Source of the DNA: Opitutales bacterium UBA7389
GTDB lineage: Bacteria; Verrucomicrobiota; Verrucomicrobiia; Opitutales; Opitutaceae
Direction of reading: 5' to 3'
Length of the DNA: 11,556 bases
NCBI GenBank assembly: GCA_002474325.1
Contig: DKNL01000142.1
Coordinates: 1-11,556 of the forward strand
Shown here: positions 1 to 7,057 of the stretch, piece by piece
Layout of the letters: each line of letters begins with the position of its first letter
Numbering within the stretch: the first letter of the stretch is position 1
The notes under the pieces: model-generated
The model's input: the letters and a program-made list of their open reading frames with translations, nothing else
Told to the model about the DNA's origin: nothing
Databases searched by the model: none
Made by a program: the position numbers and the translations under genes

Positions 1-2
1 TC

Positions 3-53
3 AGTGAGTATCTGTATCGACTGATCGATCTCTTCCAAGGAACAAGGCCATGA
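3..53 (+). CDS. possible C-terminal tail of an upstream gene (partial)
   Basis: The frame beginning at base 3 is open from the window edge and ends in TGA at 51-53, giving 16 codons (SEYLYRLIDLFQGTRP). A frame running in from the edge to a stop whose TGA overlaps a downstream ATG (ATGA) fits the end of a real gene. Sixteen residues are too few to identify a family, and chance is a live alternative. Confidence 0.3.
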   Translation, partial: SEYLYRLIDLFQGTRP

Positions 54-145
54 GTATATCACCGTGGCTCAATAAGGAGCAAACTTCTTGTGAGCTTGAG
101 TACAACTCGGAGGAGGATGGTGTCGTGGGAGTAACCGACAATTAA
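50..145 (+). CDS. 31-codon small ORF, possibly translationally coupled
   Basis: An ATG at 50 overlaps the stop of the preceding frame (ATGA) and has a purine-rich AAGGA 8 bases upstream. The ORF encodes 31 mostly polar, acidic residues starting MSISPWLNKEQ and ending VGVTDN. No domain, signal peptide or membrane segment is apparent. ATGA overlap with a Shine-Dalgarno-like sequence is typical of translational coupling, the main reason to list it. It may equally be a chance ORF in the leader of the rhodanese gene. The rest of the gap to 186 shows no clear promoter or terminator. Confidence 0.22.
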   Translation: MSISPWLNKEQTSCELEYNSEEDGVVGVTDN

Positions 146-186
146 AATGTCGTGGTTTGGATTTATCTTAGCAGAATCCTTCCCCA

Positions 187-705
187 GTGAATCTGATAAC
201 AGCCGAAACTGCGTTCAAAAAGCTACAAGATGACGGGACCGCGGTGCTAGTGGACGTAAGGACACCTAGCGAGTTCCGATCGCAACATATCCGCGGCTCC
301 ATAAATCTCCCTCTGGAGTCTTTTAAAGCCGACAAGCTGCCATTCAAGCGCGAGACAGCAATTCATGTAGTTTGCCAATCGGGCGGGAGGTCCGCCAAGT
401 TCTGCGATAAGCTGCAGGACAATGGTTATCTATCCGTTTATGACGTGGATGGAGGCGTAGACGCTTGGAAGGCCTCAGGGATGGACTTGGTCAACGGAAA
501 GAAAAGCATGTCGCTGGAGAGGCAGGTGCGGATAGCTGCTGGGGCAATGGTTATTTTCGGGATAGTTTTAGGATCTGCCGTAGCTCCAGCATGGTATGCT
601 CTATCAGGCTTTATCGGGGCTGGTTTAGTCTTTGCAGGAGTGACTGATACTTGCGGAATGGGCATGGCTCTCGCCAAAATGCCCTGGAATCAGGGCGGCA
701 AATAA
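187..705 (+). CDS. YgaP-like membrane-anchored rhodanese (sulfurtransferase)
   Basis: A 172-residue protein with a rhodanese domain (about 1-100) followed by a DUF2892-type membrane domain (about 108-165). The rhodanese part has the VDVRTPSEF segment and the active-site loop CQSGGRS with catalytic Cys63, the CxxGxR pattern of active sulfurtransferases. The membrane part has two hydrophobic stretches around AAGAMVIFGIVLG and SGFIGAGLVFAG and ends in KMPWNQ, matching E. coli YgaP in order, length and C-terminus. The family moves sulfane sulfur at the inner membrane with the rhodanese domain in the cytoplasm. The start is GTG at 187, without a clear Shine-Dalgarno sequence; it leaves the usual short N-terminus before the fold. 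It lies about 100 bases before the transhydrogenase genes on the same strand, so co-transcription is possible but unproven. Confidence 0.9.
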   Translation: MNLITAETAFKKLQDDGTAVLVDVRTPSEFRSQHIRGSINLPLESFKADKLPFKRETAIHVVCQSGGRSAKFCDKLQDNGYLSVYDVDGGVDAWKASGMDLVNGKKSMSLERQVRIAAGAMVIFGIVLGSAVAPAWYALSGFIGAGLVFAGVTDTCGMGMALAKMPWNQGGK

Positions 706-802
706 TGGCCCGTTAATTTGCGTCAGGCATCATGGCTAGCAGCTTTATTTAAGTCATTAATGGCTATTGATTTTGGGAATCTCATTACTAGAGTTTTCCC
801 AT

Positions 803-1933
803 ATGCGCGTATTCATTCCCTGTGAATCGTTAGCCACGGAAACTCGAGTGGCACTTATACCAGATTCGGTCCAAAAGCTTGCTAAGATGGGAGTGTCGGT
901 CGTCGTCGAACGCGAAGCCGGACTGAAGAGCAACTTTCTCGATACCGATTACGAAACGGCTGGAGCCGATATTTCGGATGATCGGATCGGAGAATTGAGC
1001 AAAGCCGATCTAGTCGCTCGAGTCCGCAAGCCGCCGCAAGATGAGATTTCCGCCTTAAAGCGTGGCGCATTACACGTTAGCTTTTTGGATCCTTTTAATG
1101 AAACTGAGCTAATCGATTCGATGGCTGCTGCCGGTGTGACTGCGGTGAGTATGGAAATGATTCCCCGAACGACGCTTGCCCAGAAAATGGATGCCCTTAG
1201 TTCTCAAGCGAATTTGGCTGGCTATTTCGCGGTTATCGAAGGGGCAGACCGATTGAATCGAATTCTGCCTATGATGATGACCCCAGCTGGGACCATATCG
1301 CCTTCGCGGGTATTCGTTATCGGGGTGGGTGTTGCCGGTTTGCAGGCCATCGCTACGGCGAAGCGATTGGGGGCACGAGTAGAAGCATTCGATACACGCC
1401 CTGTAGTTGAAGAGCAGGTCAAGTCGCTGGGAGCCAAGTTCGTTAAGATTGATTTGGGCGATACCGGGCAAACGGATCAAGGCTATGCCAAGGAGCTGAA
1501 TCCCGAACAAATCAAAAAACAGCAGGAAGGCATGGCGAAAATTTGTGCTCAGTCCGACATTGTGATCACGACGGCTAAACTATTTGGTCGGCCAGCCCCG
1601 AAAATTGTTACCCAAGAAATGGTACAGGGGATGAGATTCGGATCGGTTCTTGTGGATTTGGCTGTGGAATCTGGAGGCAATGTTGCCGGTTCGAAATTGA
1701 ATGAGGAAGTTCAGATCGAGAACGGCCCTAAAATCATTGGCATTGGCGCCTTGGAGGATCGGGTTGCCGTGCATGCCAGCCAAATGTTCTCTGCCAATAT
1801 CTTCAATTTCGTTGAGCATTTTTGGGACGAAGAACAAAAGACGATCAATTGCGACTTGGATGACGAGATTCTTGGCGGATGCGTCATCACGCATGGAGGA
1901 TCGATCGTACACGAGAGATTTAAGAAGAGCTGA
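803..1933 (+). CDS. pntAA: NAD(P) transhydrogenase subunit alpha part 1 (PntAA, NAD(H)-binding domain I)
   Basis: This soluble subunit binds NAD(H) and passes hydride to NADP(H) in domain III of PntB, driven by proton re-entry. The N-terminus RVFIPCESLATETRVALIP is typical of the alanine dehydrogenase/PntA fold. The nucleotide-binding loop GVGVAG starts near residue 174. The RQD-loop residues are all present with family spacing: R122, Q127, D130 and S133, in RTTLAQKMDALS. The mobile-loop region and GSVLVDLAVESGGN are also present. I chose ATG 803: a TTG 36 bases upstream would add 12 residues not expected in the family, whose members begin at the MRVFIP-like strand. At 376 residues it matches the separate alpha-1 subunits of split-gene transhydrogenases such as that of Rhodospirillum rubrum. 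First gene of the pntAA-pntAB-pntB cluster. Confidence 0.95.
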   Translation: MRVFIPCESLATETRVALIPDSVQKLAKMGVSVVVEREAGLKSNFLDTDYETAGADISDDRIGELSKADLVARVRKPPQDEISALKRGALHVSFLDPFNETELIDSMAAAGVTAVSMEMIPRTTLAQKMDALSSQANLAGYFAVIEGADRLNRILPMMMTPAGTISPSRVFVIGVGVAGLQAIATAKRLGARVEAFDTRPVVEEQVKSLGAKFVKIDLGDTGQTDQGYAKELNPEQIKKQQEGMAKICAQSDIVITTAKLFGRPAPKIVTQEMVQGMRFGSVLVDLAVESGGNVAGSKLNEEVQIENGPKIIGIGALEDRVAVHASQMFSANIFNFVEHFWDEEQKTINCDLDDEILGGCVITHGGSIVHERFKKS

Positions 1934-1946
1934 GCTTTTTTAGCTC
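1932..1946 (+). other. small intercistronic hairpin between pntAA and pntAB
   Basis: GAGCT (1932-1936), a five-T loop and AGCTC (1942-1946) form a perfect 5-bp stem overlapping the pntAA stop codon. The T's lie in the loop rather than after the stem, so it is not a normal intrinsic terminator. It could mark an mRNA processing or stability site, but a stem this short can arise by chance. Confidence 0.25.
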
Positions 1947-1979
1947 CGAATAATCGATGAAGCCCTAAATAGATAATTT

Positions 1980-2264
1980 ATGGATTTAATACTCTTATTT
2001 TTCATTTTCTTGCTCGCCGCTTTCTTGGGCTTGGAGCTCATTTCCAAAGTGCCGTCGCAGTTGCACACGCCTTTGATGTCGGGGTCGAACGCGATATCGG
2101 GCATTACTGTCGTTGGGGCGATCGTGGCGACGGGAGCTAATGAAGATGGAACCACGGGAATGATTCTTGGCCTTTTGGCCCTGATCTTCGCTACGATAAA
2201 TGTAGTTGGCGGTTATCTGGTGACGGATCGGATGCTCCAGATGTTCAAAAAGAAAGGCAAATAG
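1980..2264 (+). CDS. pntAB: NAD(P) transhydrogenase subunit alpha part 2 (PntAB, membrane domain II)
   Basis: A 94-residue hydrophobic protein with three predicted membrane helices: about 2-18, the stretch from SGITVVGAIVATG, and GMILGLLALIFATINVVGGYLV. The segment SKVPSQLHTPLMSGSNAISG is a strongly conserved signature of the PntA C-terminal membrane part. In split-gene transhydrogenases this is a separate small subunit forming the proton channel with PntB helices. The start is ATG 1980; no strong Shine-Dalgarno sequence is visible, as for most genes here. The gene begins 46 bases after pntAA and ends 6 bases before pntB, so the three are almost certainly one operon. Confidence 0.95.
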   Translation: MDLILLFFIFLLAAFLGLELISKVPSQLHTPLMSGSNAISGITVVGAIVATGANEDGTTGMILGLLALIFATINVVGGYLVTDRMLQMFKKKGK

Positions 2265-2270
2265 AGCGCT

Positions 2271-3686
2271 ATGGAATTGGATAACATCATCAATTTAGCG
2301 TACGTAATCGCCGCAACCCTTTTCGTCTTCGGCATAAAAATGCTCGGCTCTGCCGAGACTGCCAGACGCGGCAACATGATATCCGGAATCGGGATGCTCA
2401 TCGCAGTGGTTGTCACCTTGCTGGATCGCGAAATTTTGGACTATAAGTGGATCGTGGCCGGTTTGATCATTGGCGCATCGATAGGCGGTATCGCTGCCCG
2501 TATCGTTAAAATGACATCCATGCCGGAGCTCGTAGCTTTATTCAATGGATTTGGCGGCTTCGCGAGTCTTTTGGTTGCCTGGGCTGAGCTCGAAAAGATC
2601 GGATTGCTTGGTTGGCAGCTTTATATGGGGCAAATGGGGACTCCAGCTCAATTCAGTTCCTTTGTTATCTACTTGGCCATGCTTATTGGCGGTGTGACTT
2701 TTACGGGTAGCTTGTACGCTTATGGAAAGCTTTCAGGGAGGGTCTCAGGACGAGCATTGGTCTTCGGCGGACAAAAGTTTCTGAATATATTACTGCTTGT
2801 CGCCATTCTCGGAATAGGGGTTGTATTTACTTGGACCGAGAATCTGGATACGGCCTCATCGCTATTTGTTGTAGGCGTTTCTTTGGCATTGGTATTCGGC
2901 ATAATGGGAGTGATGCCAATCGGAGGCGGCGATATGCCAGTAGTCATATCTATGCTGAATAGCTGCTCCGGTTTAGCAGCGTCTGCCGCCGGATTCGTCA
3001 TCGGAAACAATGTCTTGATTGTCGCGGGATGTCTAGTTGGAGCGAGCGGTCTCATACTGACTGTGATCATGTGTAAGGCGATGAATCGCTCGCTCGGGAA
3101 TGTGCTATTCAGCGGATTTGGAGCGGCAAACCAAAGTTCGGGTGACGATGATGATCGGGAGCCGAAAGCGATTAACGTCGAGGATGCTTACTATGTTTTG
3201 GAGGCTGCTAGTTCCGTAGTATTTATTCCCGGATACGGGATGGCAGTCGCCCAAGCGCAGCATGTCGTCAAGGAGTTGGCAGAGCTTTTGGAGGAAAATG
3301 GAGCCGAGGTTAATTTCGCAATCCACCCCGTAGCTGGAAGAATGCCAGGACACATGAATGTGCTGTTGGCAGAGGCAGACGTTCCTTATGAGCAGCTCGT
3401 GGAGATGGATAATATAAATCCCATCATGCCGACCGTGGATGTGGCTGTCGTAATTGGGGCTAATGATGTAGTGAATCCATCTGCCGTGAACGATGAAAGC
3501 AGCCCGATTTACGGTATGCCGATCATCGAAGCCCACAATGCCAAAACCGTATTTATTCTCAAGCGAGGACAGGGAAAAGGGTTCTCCGGGCTAGTGAACA
3601 AGCTCTTCGTTATGAATAACTCCCGAATGATCTACGGTGACGCTAAAGCCACTATTTCGGCTATGGTTAACGAGCTTAAGGGTTAA
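2271..3686 (+). CDS. pntB: NAD(P) transhydrogenase subunit beta (PntB, membrane domain II plus NADP(H)-binding domain III)
   Basis: A 471-residue subunit of family length. The first 270 or so residues form multiple membrane helices carrying half of the proton path, with conserved segments such as MTSMPELVALFNGFGG and ISMLNSCSGLAASAAGF. An acidic linker (GDDDDRE) leads to the soluble NADP(H)-binding domain. That domain has the GYGMAVAQAQ loop from G321, the segment VAGRMPGHMNVLLAEA, GANDVVNP near 396-403, KRGQGKGFSGL from K431, and a final YGDAK motif. All key elements look intact, so the enzyme should be functional. In the cell it uses the proton gradient to make NADPH from NADH. No convincing intrinsic terminator follows: the only hairpin in the gap to 3796 is a weak TTATT-TCGG-AATAA at 3702-3715. 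Confidence 0.96.
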   Translation: MELDNIINLAYVIAATLFVFGIKMLGSAETARRGNMISGIGMLIAVVVTLLDREILDYKWIVAGLIIGASIGGIAARIVKMTSMPELVALFNGFGGFASLLVAWAELEKIGLLGWQLYMGQMGTPAQFSSFVIYLAMLIGGVTFTGSLYAYGKLSGRVSGRALVFGGQKFLNILLLVAILGIGVVFTWTENLDTASSLFVVGVSLALVFGIMGVMPIGGGDMPVVISMLNSCSGLAASAAGFVIGNNVLIVAGCLVGASGLILTVIMCKAMNRSLGNVLFSGFGAANQSSGDDDDREPKAINVEDAYYVLEAASSVVFIPGYGMAVAQAQHVVKELAELLEENGAEVNFAIHPVAGRMPGHMNVLLAEADVPYEQLVEMDNINPIMPTVDVAVVIGANDVVNPSAVNDESSPIYGMPIIEAHNAKTVFILKRGQGKGFSGLVNKLFVMNNSRMIYGDAKATISAMVNELKG

Positions 3687-3779
3687 TGATTTCGTGGCCT
3701 TTTATTTCGGAATAATGGGGACTTCCAGGCCCTATTTGAAGACTCAATTAATTGGAATCCTGGGGGGTTCTTGACATTC

Positions 3780-3795
3780 GATTACAATCGTAGTC
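3780..3795. promoter_or_regulatory. BlaI/MecI-type operator-like palindrome
   Basis: GATTAC-AATC-GTAGTC is a 16-base imperfect palindrome (5 of 6 arm positions match). It contains TAC-N4-GTA, the core arrangement of known BlaI/MecI operators. It sits inside a wider TTGAC...GTCAA inverted repeat (3771-3775 and 3793-3797) and directly before the BlaI-family gene. A TTGACA (3771-3776) could be a -35 element, but no good -10 lies at the right distance. By analogy with the family, the repressor would bind here and control its own gene. Confidence 0.6.
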
Positions 3796-3796
3796 A

Positions 3797-4198
3797 ATGG
3801 TGGTTGCCATCTCTCCTGTGATGAATACCCCTAGAATATCAGACTCCGAATGGGAAGTTATGAAGGCTGTTTGGGACCACGAGCCCCTGACTGCGGTTGA
3901 GGTATTGAAGCACTTGCCACATGACCAATGGAAGCAAAAGACGGTAAACACCTTCATGAACCGATTGGAGACAAAGGGAGTGATTCGGGCTGAAAGAGTT
4001 GGGAGGCCGAATGTATACCGTTCTCTCATCAGCGAAAAGCAGTGTCGAGGAATGGAGGGGAGCCAGTTTCTGAAAAAGGTATTTAGAGGAGAGGTGGCTC
4101 CACTAATGCTGCATTTTATCGAAAACGGGGACCTGTCGAAGAACGATATCGCGGAATTGAAGCAAATGCTCGAAAAGAGGTACCGTCCCGATGGCTGA
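3797..4198 (+). CDS. BlaI/MecI/CopY-family transcriptional repressor
   Basis: A 133-residue protein (125 if the second start is used) with the Penicillinase_R winged-helix fold. The N-terminal core ISDSEWEVMKAVWD, the recognition-helix region KQKTVNTFMNRLETKG and the wing VGRPNVYRS are classic for the family; the rest is the helical dimerisation region. Members repress beta-lactamase, copper or other stress genes and are usually inactivated by a neighbouring membrane protease of the BlaR1/M56 type. No such gene is present: pntB lies upstream and an imelysin gene converges downstream. Start is uncertain between ATG 3797, which would overlap the operator-like repeat, and ATG 3821 (MNTPRISDSE), which fits the usual family N-terminus better. 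Its regulon cannot be told from the sequence. Confidence 0.88.
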   Translation: MVVAISPVMNTPRISDSEWEVMKAVWDHEPLTAVEVLKHLPHDQWKQKTVNTFMNRLETKGVIRAERVGRPNVYRSLISEKQCRGMEGSQFLKKVFRGEVAPLMLHFIENGDLSKNDIAELKQMLEKRYRPDG

Positions 4199-4223
4199 TA
4201 TTTTCTGGGCACACTGGAGCCAA

Positions 4224-5414
4224 TCATCGAGGTCGAGTATTCAATTCCATGAACTTCTCGGCAACGGACATGGAATAGACGAATTCCCATAACGAGCTAA
4301 TTGCCTTGTCGATGGTCTTTCGACCCTCGGAATCGGCGGGGGCCACGATAATCTGATCGAATGGTCTGGGAATCGCTTCGATATGCATCATCGCTGATCG
4401 AAACTGCGTTTCCATGCGACCAGCGAGTTCCTTGTCGGCAGAGGAGATGATATCGATAATCCCTTTCCCATCGATAACGACCTTGCCTGACTTGTTAATA
4501 AATTTCCCGAACAAGATTGATTCTAGCCCCTCCATATTGGCGACCAGATCATTGTGAGTTGTATCGCTAAAACAGGAGTATTCATTTTCTTGGGATCCGC
4601 TTCGAATCGCTGCCGCTAGTCGTTCGTCCGCGATTTCCCTTCCAGCCATTGAGCCGATTCCGGTCATGATCGAACGAATGATTCGAGAAGGATGCCGGAT
4701 GAAGAATTCCCCACTTTCTCCATCATAGTTCGCTGGATTCCACTCCTCCGAAACGGTCACGAGGTGACTCCGTAGCACTTCTGTAGCGGTAACCAGATAG
4801 GTCATTCGCCGGTCGGCATTTTTCGCTGTCGTAAAATCAGTCCATGGACGGTTACCGGGTCCATCTGTATCGAAATCCTGCCCCCATAGAAGGAATTCTA
4901 TAGTGTGCCAGCCAGTCGAGACATTCGCTTCGCCTCCTTGTTCATTCAGCTTTGGAAGGTAGACGCTATTTATTTTTGGATAGCGATCAGGCTGATTGAT
5001 TATTCCAGAATCACGATCATCGCGAGTGTAGTCGATGTAGCTTTCGTCAACCGGCCAGGCATTTATCAGTATTTCTAGCCCAAGCTCGTCAATTGGTGTT
5101 TCCGAAAATCGGAAACACTCCGTCTTCCCATAGGTCTTACGGGCATCGATCCACAGGTCCTTGGCGTTTTGCAAAGTCTCAGGTCCGGGATCTTTGCGGA
5201 AATGGTACACTGCCATATTGAATCGGACGACATCGCGAACGGCGTCCGCATACATCGCCCAAGCTATATCGGTGTAGTTCGAGAGAGCCTGAAACGCCAC
5301 CTCATTGGAGTATTTTTGCCCTTCCGGAGTCGGCGGAAAAGGTTCAAAGTCCGATCGCGCAGAGAAAATAAAAGCTGCGATAAGGACAATGGTGCAAATG
5401 TTCCGTAAACGCAT
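4224..5414 (-). CDS. imelysin-family (peptidase M75-like) exported protein
   Basis: A 396-residue protein with an N-terminal signal peptide (positive MRLRN, hydrophobic CTIVLIAAFIFSA). Family signatures are INAWPVDESYIDY (about 118-129) and GWHTIEF with the GxHxxE motif at 168-173 followed by LLWGQD. Later comes a SCFSDTTHNDLV segment, matching the SCFSDxTH region of imelysins. Imelysin domains occur in periplasmic or surface proteins tied to iron uptake; peptidase activity is doubtful for most and GxHxxE may bind metal. Imelysins often sit with a di-haem peroxidase-like protein or a second imelysin; neither is here. The gene converges on the BlaI-family gene with only 25 bases between stops. 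No clear Fur-type box was recognised upstream of ATG 5414. Confidence 0.9.
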   Translation of the reverse strand: MRLRNICTIVLIAAFIFSARSDFEPFPPTPEGQKYSNEVAFQALSNYTDIAWAMYADAVRDVVRFNMAVYHFRKDPGPETLQNAKDLWIDARKTYGKTECFRFSETPIDELGLEILINAWPVDESYIDYTRDDRDSGIINQPDRYPKINSVYLPKLNEQGGEANVSTGWHTIEFLLWGQDFDTDGPGNRPWTDFTTAKNADRRMTYLVTATEVLRSHLVTVSEEWNPANYDGESGEFFIRHPSRIIRSIMTGIGSMAGREIADERLAAAIRSGSQENEYSCFSDTTHNDLVANMEGLESILFGKFINKSGKVVIDGKGIIDIISSADKELAGRMETQFRSAMMHIEAIPRPFDQIIVAPADSEGRKTIDKAISSLWEFVYSMSVAEKFMELNTRPR

Positions 5415-5816
5415 GACTGTTTGAAAAAGCTATCCCAGATGGTGACTTATAATGCGAAGCAATGAATGTTGGTTAATATAACAAATCTGCTTCATGCAAA
5501 TGGAGAATGCTGGGAGTTGGATGAATTGGCAATCATGAAATCCAAACAGAAGGACCGCTCTAGTACGCTTTGCCTAAGCCGAGATTCGAACTTTCTTTAC
5601 CTCGAAGCAAATAATTGATGTCGATTAGAAATCGACAACCCTCATTGAGTCTACGTAATTAAGAAAAGAGCTCGCAAAAGGCAAATGCCTAACCGGTAAA
5701 ACCTATATTAAGTAGTTTATAAATGAATACAATAAATAGATTTATTCAAGTTTGAATATTCATATTCTCGGCCCTAATGTCCTCAACTAGATAAACGTCA
5801 TGAAGTTCCTGCAGCT
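5415..5816. other. non-coding stretch with short perfect palindromes
   Basis: No credible ORF is seen on either strand. The stretch becomes AT-rich toward 5700-5760. It contains three perfect inverted repeats: an 8-bp stem with a 3-base loop at 5619-5637 (TGTCGATT-AGA-AATCGACA), AGGCA-AA-TGCCT at 5679-5690, and TATTCAA-GT-TTGAATA at 5743-5758. None is followed by a T-run, so they are not standard terminators. The imelysin promoter should lie near 5430-5500, but I cannot pick a convincing -35/-10 pair. Confidence 0.5.
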
Positions 5817-6272
5817 CTAAAACGAACTCAGGAAGGATGAAGGGGAGAAAGAAAGTTTAATGCGATGCATTTCCGTTCTTTGTCCATCGCGAACAATCAG
5901 ATTGGAAAAGCCGCTCAATTGATACCGTTCCATGAAACCCTTTCTCTCGTTGGAGTCGTACTCCACACGAGCGCAATGATGGTCGCTCTCGATCTTCTGA
6001 ACCACTGCCTCGTTCGAGAGGACGTCTGTGTCTAGACGTCGGCATGAGTGGCACCAAATCGCAGATAGATTGGCCAGGACTGGTTTTCCTGATTTTTTTG
6101 AGAGAGCGATAGCTTCGTCGAGGGCGAGAACATTCAGTCTTGTTTAATCGATGGCTTTTTGCCCGATATGAGCCTGGTACTTCAGATTTCTGAAGTATTC
6201 TAGCCCAACTGCCGCCGATAGGAAGATGACGGCACAAATGACAGAGGAAAGAGATTTTTGATGGTCTTTTGT
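5817..6272 (-). pseudogene. thioredoxin-like (DsbD-C-terminal/Thioredoxin_7 type) membrane-anchored protein, broken
   Basis: On the minus strand, one frame reads as a hydrophobic anchor (SSVICAVIFLSAAVGLEYF) leading to GQKAID, then a TAA stop (6144-6146). It continues in the same frame as RLNVLALDEAIALSKKSGK, then SAIWCHSCRRLDTDV, RYQLSGFSNLIV and a natural end at 5817. WCHSC (codons at 6042-6056) is the CxxC redox motif of the thioredoxin fold; ALDEAIALSKKSGKPVL is typical of periplasmic thioredoxin-like proteins that begin with a membrane anchor. Two defects mark it as broken: the in-frame TAA, and no ATG, GTG or TTG between the upstream TAG (6273-6275) and the TAA. A sequencing error or an internal start after the TAA is possible, but the missing start also points to truncation at the junction with the DUF3987 fragment. 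Confidence 0.75.
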
Positions 6273-6904
6273 CTAAAGAGCAGCGTGACGACGGCAGGGA
6301 AGTTGAAACTCCATTTGAGCTAATTCATCGCCTTGAAGCTTACGTGTACAAGGTGCTGGAGAAAAGGTTCAATGGGAACTCTCCTGAGGAAAACGAGACA
6401 GTCATCACGTGTAGCCCCGAAGCCAAGGAGGTATTCCGAAAGTTTCAGAACTACCTTGATGTCACGACCCTCTACCTAGACGACATCAAGCAGTTTGCGA
6501 GACGCGGCAGGGAACATGCAATCCGCCTTGCTGGCTTTCTTGCTTCCATCAGAAAAGAACAAACCATCACTGAGTCTGTGGCCAAGCATGCAGCAGAATT
6601 AGTTCTTTGGCACTGGTCGGAAGTGAAAGATTGCTATGACGACTCTGTGGACAGTCCAGTGGATGCGGTTGCTGAACGTGTTAAAGAGTTCATCGCCGAC
6701 AATGATGGGGTGGCAGCTTCAAGGGATCTCTATCGGAGCTTGCACATCCGTAGAGAAGACGTGGTAGAGCTTCTAGATGGAGGACATCTGAACGGCTATG
6801 CTATGTGGAAAGAAGGTAAGTTGGTTAGTATTGGAGACAGAGTATACATGCCCGACGGAGCTAAGCTTATTAGCCCACTTCCGAAGAGAAAGGAGGCTAG
6901 TTAA
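6269..6904 (+). pseudogene. 5'-truncated DUF3987 (primase/helicase-like) protein, C-terminal part
   Basis: The 211-residue ORF resembles only the C-terminal third of DUF3987 proteins, replication proteins of plasmids, phages and islands. Recognisable parts are FELIHRLEAYVYKVL (about 16-30), SPEAKEVFRKFQNYL (49-63), and the helical core REHAIRLAGFLASIRKEQTIT (81-101) followed by AAELVLWHWSEVK. A winged-helix-like tail (about 131-195) follows. The N-terminal ATPase/primase region with Walker motifs is absent, and the frame opens just after a stop at 6239-6241. The only start is TTG 6269, with a loosely placed AGAGGAAAGAGA upstream, so expression is uncertain. The 5' end abuts a broken thioredoxin-like gene on the other strand, which suggests a rearrangement junction at about 6240-6272. 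The family call is from remembered sequence patterns. Confidence 0.6.
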
Positions 6905-6962
6905 TCTAACGAGATTTCTGGAACAAATGCATAGTCTAGATGACTAAGAATACGTGTTAGGG
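6904..6962 (+). repeat. attC-like imperfect inverted repeat (59 bases)
   Basis: ATCTAAC at 6904-6910 fits the integron R'' box (RYYYAAC) and GTTAGGG at 6956-6962 nearly fits R' (GTTRRRY; the last base is wrong). CTAAC/GTTAG pair over 5 bp. Inside, ATTTCT (6914-6919) can pair with AGAAT (6947-6951) with one bulge, as L boxes do, and TAGTC-TAGAT-GACTA (6932-6946) makes an apical hairpin. The 59-base length and the position starting at the stop codon of the preceding ORF match cassette attC sites. Against it: about 12 unpaired bases on one side, the R' mismatch, no second site and no integrase in view. Confidence 0.28.
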
Positions 6963-6978
6963 GTATAGTCTTTGGATA

Positions 6979-7057
6979 CGCTCACAGAGCGGTCCTTAGC
7001 CAACATACAGGAGAACATATGAGAGCGGCCTGTGGGAGGGTCGCTCTTTCTCTTTTA
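6979..7057 (+). terminator. terminator hairpin with alternative upstream pairing (attenuator-like)
   Basis: AGAGCGGCC (7022-7030) pairs with GGTCGCTCT (7039-7047) in a 9-bp stem with one G-T pair, and TTCTCTTTTATC follows: a plausible intrinsic terminator. Upstream, CGCTC (6979-6983) and GAGCG (6987-6991) form a small hairpin with an ACA loop. The upstream AGAGCGGTCC (6986-6995) is a near copy of the 5' terminator arm and can pair with the 3' arm (7038-7047), while CGCTC at 6979 can pair with GAGCG at 7023. Such mutually exclusive pairing is how attenuators and riboswitch expression platforms work. An AGGAG with an ATG (7009-7021) sits between them. No known riboswitch class was recognised. 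Confidence 0.45.

Noticed and set aside
767..802. TTG start giving pntAA 12 extra residues
   Set aside because: The family begins at the MRVFIP-like strand encoded from ATG 803; the extra residues look like untranslated leader.
3748..4290. 180-codon minus-strand ORF covering the BlaI-family gene
   Set aside because: The plus-strand frame has clear family motifs; the minus-strand protein has none and would overlap the imelysin gene end.
5580..5640. tRNA-like TTCGAA segment
   Set aside because: TTCGAAC/T resembles a T-loop, but the flanking bases cannot form a T-stem and no acceptor or anticodon arm is present.
5743..5758. AT-rich palindrome as a Fur box for the imelysin gene
   Set aside because: It does not match the Fur consensus and lies more than 300 bases from the start codon.
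5857..6237. 126-codon minus-strand ORF
   Set aside because: It is out of frame with the thioredoxin-like reading, very rich in Arg and Ser, and without recognisable features; it is a shadow of the pseudogene.
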